54,578 bases of DNA from Chitinispirillaceae bacterium (GTDB lineage Bacteria; Fibrobacterota; Chitinivibrionia; Chitinivibrionales; Chitinispirillaceae). The stretch spans positions 1-54,578 of the forward strand of contig JAFGHA010000255.1 of the NCBI GenBank assembly GCA_016930275.1. Reading direction: 5' to 3'. The translations under genes were made by a program, and so were the position numbers. The notes beneath the pieces were generated by a model. The model did no database searches, was not told the DNA's origin, and was given only the letters and a program-made list of their open reading frames with translations. Shown in pieces: positions 51,301 to 54,578 of the stretch. Numbering within the stretch: position 1 is the first letter of the stretch; each line of letters begins with the position of its first letter.

Positions 51301-53384
51301 TTCGCGTATTCAAGTTCATACGAAAGATCGGCGATTTTTTTCTGAAGCACCTTTTCCTTGGTACCAAGAGCCCGTTCCTTGCGGTAGTAAACAAGCGCGC
51401 TTTTCTTCTCTCCCTTGGCCGCCATCGCGTCACCAAGCATTCCATTGATCCCGGGAATCGACAGTTTCGCGGCGGAGACCTCTTCAATAAGTACAGCGGC
51501 CTTCTTGGTATCACCTTTCTTGATGTATACCATCGCCAATCCGACCTTACACTGGTTTTTATCCTTCACCAGCGGGAGCGCCTTGTTGAACATGGTAGCG
51601 GCTTTATCGTACTGTCCTGAATTCACGTAGATCCACCCGAGACCGGTGAGTACCCGTTCATCTTCGGTCTTGGAGCGTAATCCGGCTTCAAGATGCACCC
51701 GTGCCCGTGCGCTGTCCCCCTCGGCAAGTTCGAGCAGTCCCAGCTCACGCTGGAGATCGGGATGATTGGAAAAGCGTGATTCGATGCCCTTCAGGAGTTC
51801 GATCGCCTTCTTGCGTTTGCCTGATTTCTCGGCAGCGGCAGCGGCCCGCAGGTAAAGATTCACGTTGTCACCGGCTTTCGGGAGCACCTGTTCATACATT
51901 GCCAGAGCCTGATCATATTCTCCCACCGATGCCTGCGCGTCACCGAGATAAATGACCGGTTCAATCTCACCAGGCAGCAGTTCCGTGGCTTTCGTCAAAG
52001 CAGTCACGGCTTCCTGCGTCCGTTTGAGCTTCACGAGCGCGCGTCCCTTTTCCAGGCTGGCGTTTCCAATATGCTCGTTCGCTTTGAGCAGCCGGTCGGC
52101 GAACTCCAGCGCCGCTTTCGGATTTTCGGTGTCATTGTAGAACTTCGAATAAAAGAGCAGCGCGTACGGATCGTCCGGATTTTTCTGCAGTACCTGCCGA
52201 TAGGCCTCCTGCGCCTCCTTCTGTTTTCCCATATCCAGGTAGGAGAGCGCTTTTTCCTGCGTCAACTCCGAGAGCAGAATTCCCCGTTTATCACCCAGCA
52301 GCGCGATACGTATGGCGTCCTCGAACCGCTGGGATTTCCGGAAAGCATGGGCAAGCGGCACGTATACCGGCAGATATTCAGGAACGCTGAGAAAAAGAAG
52401 ATTGAAAGCCTCAGCGGCATCGGCGTATTTTCCGATCGCCATGAAAAAGAATCCCGCACGATAGTAGGCGGCGAGAAAATTCCTTTGCCGTTCACAGATA
52501 GTTCGATAATCGATTCCCAGTTGCATGGAATCGGTGGTTTTACTGAACCGTTCGGCGACAATGCATTCACCGAATGCACGGGCTCCTCTGAGGTCCTCAT
52601 CGATCGCGGGGATTTTCATGAAACGGGCGAGTTCACGTTTGGGAGTAATATTGAATTCTTTAAGAATCAGATTGATGATTTCATCGAGTTCCGTACCGAG
52701 TTTCTTAAGTTTGAAAGTTCTTTCAACCGTGGAAACGAGTGTTTTCTGGGACACCGACATGATTTCCATATAGTAAAACACACTTTTGTCTCTTCCGACC
52801 TCGAACTTCTGGATGCCGACGTAGTCCGCACCCAGTTTTTTTCCCAGAGAAAGGTAATCCTCTCCTTCCGGAACCGTACGAAAATCCCTATGGGCAGGAA
52901 GACGTCTTCCTATCGTATCAGGACTGACCATCCTGAATTCGTCAATTGCCGCGAGCTTGAATTCCAGAATCGCCTCGATAACCGCCGGCAGCCATCTCTC
53001 TTCGGCATTTGGAGCGGTGTTGATCGCCCGCCCGAAAATGAAGGATACCGGTCCCTTTCCCTTTGCCGGTTTTTCAGCGTCGGTGGTTTGCGTTGCCGGA
53101 ACAACCTTTCCCGCCTCTTTGGCAACCACCTTATCGGAAGCCTTGGAATCATCCAGCGCCAGAACCATTTCAAAGCGATTTCCATCGACCATGGAATTTT
53201 CTTCGATCGGTACTGTTTTCTGTTCGTCGTTACCGGATGACGGAGTATCTCCCCGGCTAACTTCAGGATTCATGGCTGAATGCGCACGTCCGTTTTTCTC
53301 TGCACTGACCGCATTGGTGCCAATTCGTGCAAAACCTGTCTGAGCGGCGAGCGATATGAAAATCAGAAGAACGCTTAAACGCAT
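48360..53384 (-). CDS. Giant TPR protein with TolB-like N-terminal domain
   Basis: This ~1674-residue exported protein begins MRLSVLLIFISLAAQTGFARI. After a charged linker, residues ~118-245 resemble the TolB N-terminal / assembly-type alpha-beta domain (IGRRLPAHRDF, LGADYVGIQKFEV, YYMEIMSVSQKTLVSTVERTF). The rest is a very long run of tetratricopeptide repeats, dozens by eye, with the A-x-x-x-G/A-N/D-P pattern (for example NAMDRYKRAFDQAGYSRNAAMRLAQSYMRVGKPDQALELYERVIAEDPGDGEAAYRV). TPR superhelices bind protein partners. I chose ATG 53384 because the signal peptide begins there and AAAGGT precedes it; the frame to 53522 has no signal. It is the first of three large envelope genes. Confidence 0.85.
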   Translation of the reverse strand: MRLSVLLIFISLAAQTGFARIGTNAVSAEKNGRAHSAMNPEVSRGDTPSSGNDEQKTVPIEENSMVDGNRFEMVLALDDSKASDKVVAKEAGKVVPATQTTDAEKPAKGKGPVSFIFGRAINTAPNAEERWLPAVIEAILEFKLAAIDEFRMVSPDTIGRRLPAHRDFRTVPEGEDYLSLGKKLGADYVGIQKFEVGRDKSVFYYMEIMSVSQKTLVSTVERTFKLKKLGTELDEIINLILKEFNITPKRELARFMKIPAIDEDLRGARAFGECIVAERFSKTTDSMQLGIDYRTICERQRNFLAAYYRAGFFFMAIGKYADAAEAFNLLFLSVPEYLPVYVPLAHAFRKSQRFEDAIRIALLGDKRGILLSELTQEKALSYLDMGKQKEAQEAYRQVLQKNPDDPYALLFYSKFYNDTENPKAALEFADRLLKANEHIGNASLEKGRALVKLKRTQEAVTALTKATELLPGEIEPVIYLGDAQASVGEYDQALAMYEQVLPKAGDNVNLYLRAAAAAEKSGKRKKAIELLKGIESRFSNHPDLQRELGLLELAEGDSARARVHLEAGLRSKTEDERVLTGLGWIYVNSGQYDKAATMFNKALPLVKDKNQCKVGLAMVYIKKGDTKKAAVLIEEVSAAKLSIPGINGMLGDAMAAKGEKKSALVYYRKERALGTKEKVLQKKIADLSYELEYAKTARSEYEQFIKMGGGGGTIFYRMVTLSLKLKDAGGAKEYMEKAVKAGDTDAATWMEIGNGYSTLGLRTQALDAFTRCVSKDSKNEEAWSAIVALNTKIGNDSAAAEADLRLYDINPDKYQKSLATAGRLFEKKGLKTKAKNAFALFIKNKHIDADVNIRLAIMMYEEKNYSAVISLLDSVPALTLGIKNGKMLVQAYFAVKKYDKTIPLLDYILSRSPKDLEALEWAALANEYAKQIDDAIKWYRKYLLYAGKNKKYAYHLAELLESTGDKKAAVAQYRTNVKLYPTDERNYKKLATLYMEQKAWKSAIVMLEKSLTFDNASPSVMGQLARANLELGRKKEAMDYLQTYIRNAPNDSLAWYELGMLYYHDKQYSNAAKTLQKAIGLMRKPTAEHYRMIGVSLLASADTASAIGFLEKARSADKNQKEILSMLVTCYRSTGNTRLLSGALSDMFRMEPDNDTVRMELAELYLSEGKSGEGIKLLENALQKRECDVPLHLKLVSLYERQGDKKKWLLHLQTASKCDPKNVDMLFQIGRYYHGENNRLQAERYLKKALRLDKRFAPANGLLGTIMLDRKEYKGAAVFLSRAVAMDRGNDTLRTGLSEAFYHLGRYEDAYKVIRRVVQKGEIQPGALRLVGLIYKAMGNPDTAKQILENAIQIDRNCSECLIALGDLYFDEADYSNAMDRYKRAFDQAGYSRNAAMRLAQSYMRVGKPDQALELYERVIAEDPGDGEAAYRVVNIYLSKDEFSKAMAVRSKGGYNKNGWYFLSDAEIREKENNINAAMLSYAKALKMIPEVPEVQAGCGRISLVKRKYAAAIKYFGQAMAGDPENVDLLFGMGQAYEGNGDRNTALDLYTEVARQNPQHPEVHYAMARIYSKAKDHDMAIRELEKGGQIDRKNPMFFFALGHEYRIIGNTSKAIENYTRALRIDEKKMVEAYRYIGNIYYKSGNEKKAKKNYALYIKLGGKNKRVIRYMNRTN

Positions 53385-53597
53385 AAAATTACCTTTCACT
53401 TTCCTCGGATAACGTTCTGACGCGGGTATCCACCAGAATAAAAATGTCCAAGAAACATTATTGAATGTCCTCTTACACAGGAGAGATCGTCGAAGCCCGT
53501 TTGTTTGCGCCTGAAACCTCACCTAGCAGGGATGTGACCCGTTTTGTGTAACCGGAGATTGAAGTGCCTATCCAATCAGATCTCGCAATTTCTGACT

Positions 53598-53603
53598 AAT
53601 ATA
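53598..53603 (-). promoter_or_regulatory. Candidate -10 of the giant TPR gene
   Basis: TATATT on the minus strand is preceded by a TGCT and an A/T-rich tract. A 12-bp palindrome lies at the -35 distance. The start codon is about 210 nt away, which is long but possible. Confidence 0.3.
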
Positions 53604-53624
53604 AGCAAAAAAAACGGATTACTC

Positions 53625-53636
53625 CGGAATATTCCG
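53625..53636. promoter_or_regulatory. Perfect 12-bp palindrome CGGAATATTCCG
   Basis: The palindrome lies in the -35 region of the candidate promoter of the TPR gene, between that gene and flagellin. It could be an operator. Confidence 0.35.
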
Positions 53637-53930
53637 AATAACTTTCACAAAACAGTCATTCTCTAAACACTGGCGCCAGACTGATCTGCATGAAAGTGAA
53701 AGTGTGGTCCGGACATATTATATATATGCAAAATAATTCCTGTCCGGGATACACTCTAATCAAAATCAAAAATTTAACAACTTTTTTGAACCAGTTTTAA
53801 ATTTTCGGCACCTGCCTTGTAGAACCAAACGCCATATCCGTTAACGATTCAACATCTTGCCCGCTCTATCGGATTAAAAACAAACCATAAAGATACCGGG
53901 ATTCTGGTCAATCCGGCGGGGTCCGAGAAC

Positions 53931-53963
53931 AAAAAAAAGAGGCGGAAACTTTTCCGCCTCTTT
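53931..53963 (-). terminator. Intrinsic terminator of the flagellin gene
   Basis: On the minus strand a 12-13-bp stem (AAAGAGGCGGAAA/TTTCCGCCTCTTT) is followed by eight T residues, about 25 nt after the flagellin stop codon. It insulates flagellin from the TPR gene. Confidence 0.93.
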
Positions 53964-53987
53964 CAAAAAAACCAGACTACCGACTGA

Positions 53988-54578
53988 TTACTGGAGCAAC
54001 TGGAGTACTCCCTGCGGCAGCATGTTTGCCTGAGACAGCATCGCCGTACCTGATTGAGTGAGAATCTGGTTCCGGGTGAACTGTGTCGTCTCTTCAGCAA
54101 AGTCAACATCCCTGATGAGTGATTCGGCAGCCTGCTGATTCGTGTTCGAAATCATGAGGTTGTTGATCGCATGATCGAGCCGGTTGATGAACGCACCCAT
54201 GTTGGACCGCATGGTGTTCACACTGTCGATCGACTCATCAAGTGCCACAATCGAGGCAACCGCTGCCGTCTGAGAGGTAAGGGTTGACGTCCCCAGGTTG
54301 TCGGCGCCATTGACGGAAAGTGCAGTCGTTGAAAGAGTATCAATGGTTATGGTGATACTGTCCTGGCCGACGGTATCGTTAGCATCGATCCAGAGTGCAC
54401 TTCCGGTGCCGCCGGTGCCGCCGAGACCGAACCGTTCGTTGGCATTGGTACCGGAGGTGGATATCAGCTTCATACCATTGTAATTGGTAACTTCCGCGAT
54501 ACGATCGATTTCTTCGATCAACTGTCCGTATTCCTGGTTCGTGTAGGCACGTTCGGTCGAAGTCAGGGTATCATTCGC
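53988..54578 (-). CDS. Flagellin (3' part)
   Basis: These 196 residues are the end of a flagellin, cut by the right edge of the window. The visible part begins ANDTLTSTERAYTNQEYGQLIEEIDRI, the end of the conserved N-terminal D1 helix, which in flagellins precedes FNGMKLL (here YNGMKLIS). The variable middle is short (SGTNANERFGLGG to LSVNGADNLG). The conserved C-terminal D0/D1 helices follow: SIDSVNTMRSNMGAFINRLDHAINNL, then AESLIRDVDFAEETTQFTRNQILTQSGTAMLSQANMLPQGVLQLL. This is the filament subunit exported by the flagellar type III system; chaperone and regulator genes are not in the window. Confidence 0.96.
   Translation of the reverse strand, partial: ANDTLTSTERAYTNQEYGQLIEEIDRIAEVTNYNGMKLISTSGTNANERFGLGGTGGTGSALWIDANDTVGQDSITITIDTLSTTALSVNGADNLGTSTLTSQTAAVASIVALDESIDSVNTMRSNMGAFINRLDHAINNLMISNTNQQAAESLIRDVDFAEETTQFTRNQILTQSGTAMLSQANMLPQGVLQLLQ

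Larger units (their letters stand above)
53385..53930. other. Long 5' region of the giant TPR gene
   Basis: About 546 nt lie between the TPR start and the flagellin terminator. The first 138 nt remain open in the TPR frame but encode no signal-like sequence. The rest is A/T-rich with a candidate -10 and a palindrome. No other gene is supported. Confidence 0.4.

Noticed and set aside
52071..53240. 389-residue plus-strand open frame inside the TPR gene
   Set aside because: It is antisense to the TPR/TolB-like region and rich in Arg/Phe shadow codons, with no recognisable domain.
53385..53522. N-terminal extension of the giant TPR protein to 53522
   Set aside because: It has no signal-like sequence, while MRLSVLL at 53384 starts a good signal peptide behind AAAGGT.

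Overview
The window looks like a chromosomal segment from a diderm, flagellated bacterium of the Fibrobacterota (Fibrobacter/Chitinivibrio/Chitinispirillum side). The best clue is two TIGR02147/DUF4423 regulators, a family expanded in Fibrobacter. It fits with secreted proteins carrying FlgD-like C-terminal Ig folds, many outer-membrane barrels, huge TPR proteins, an LpxL-like acyltransferase and a flagellin. This placement is inference from protein families; no rRNA is present.

Layout. 1-4512 (+): the end of rimO, then an FmdB-type zinc ribbon, obg, a small barrel-like protein, lgt and a ComF-type phosphoribosyltransferase. 4664-8951 (+): a tandemly duplicated two-gene module. Each copy has a TIGR02147 regulator that overlaps by exactly 11 nt a secreted protein made of a carboxypeptidase-regulatory-like fold plus leucine-rich repeats; a clear terminator lies about 315 nt downstream. 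9397-16412: a PPC/DUF296 protein, a DUF362 ferredoxin protein, a hybrid histidine kinase, an exported nitroreductase, a YhhN-like membrane protein and an exported barrel-like protein, with a repeat-rich spacer at 13235-13873. 16612-16775: a degenerate tRNA-like fragment and an intact tRNA-Arg(UCG). 17057-19434 (+): a geranylgeranyl-reductase-family flavoprotein and a GT4 glycosyltransferase. 19509-26061 (-): a lipoprotein, asd, a small anchored protein, and the flotillin set floA/nfeD/nfeD-protease. 26411-29182 (+): glgC, a group-2 sigma-70 factor and a membrane-anchored Mth938-like protein, followed by a TonB-dependent-receptor remnant on the minus strand.

30272-37773 (-) is a probable envelope O-acetylation cluster: a small exported protein, an AlgI-type MBOAT, two different AlgJ/AlgX-like SGNH proteins (one with a large uncharacterised N-terminus) and a lipoprotein, with an SDR and another lipoprotein upstream. 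37898-42676 (-) holds a barrel/propeller-lipoprotein pair with overlapping genes, an LpxL-like acyltransferase with a problematic start, an RluA-type pseudouridine synthase and a nitroreductase. 42686-53384 (-) is a run of three very large envelope genes: a 1674-aa TPR protein with a TolB-like N-terminal domain, a VWA/LamG/FlgD-like surface protein, and a barrel-TPR-coiled-coil fusion. The window ends in the 3' part of a flagellin gene with a strong terminator.

The most novel-looking units are the duplicated regulator/LRR module, the TPR-VWA-barrel run and the double-SGNH O-acetylation operon. Several promoters appear to share an extended -10 of the form TGCTATAyT; for the GT4 gene it is placed so that the mRNA may be leaderless.
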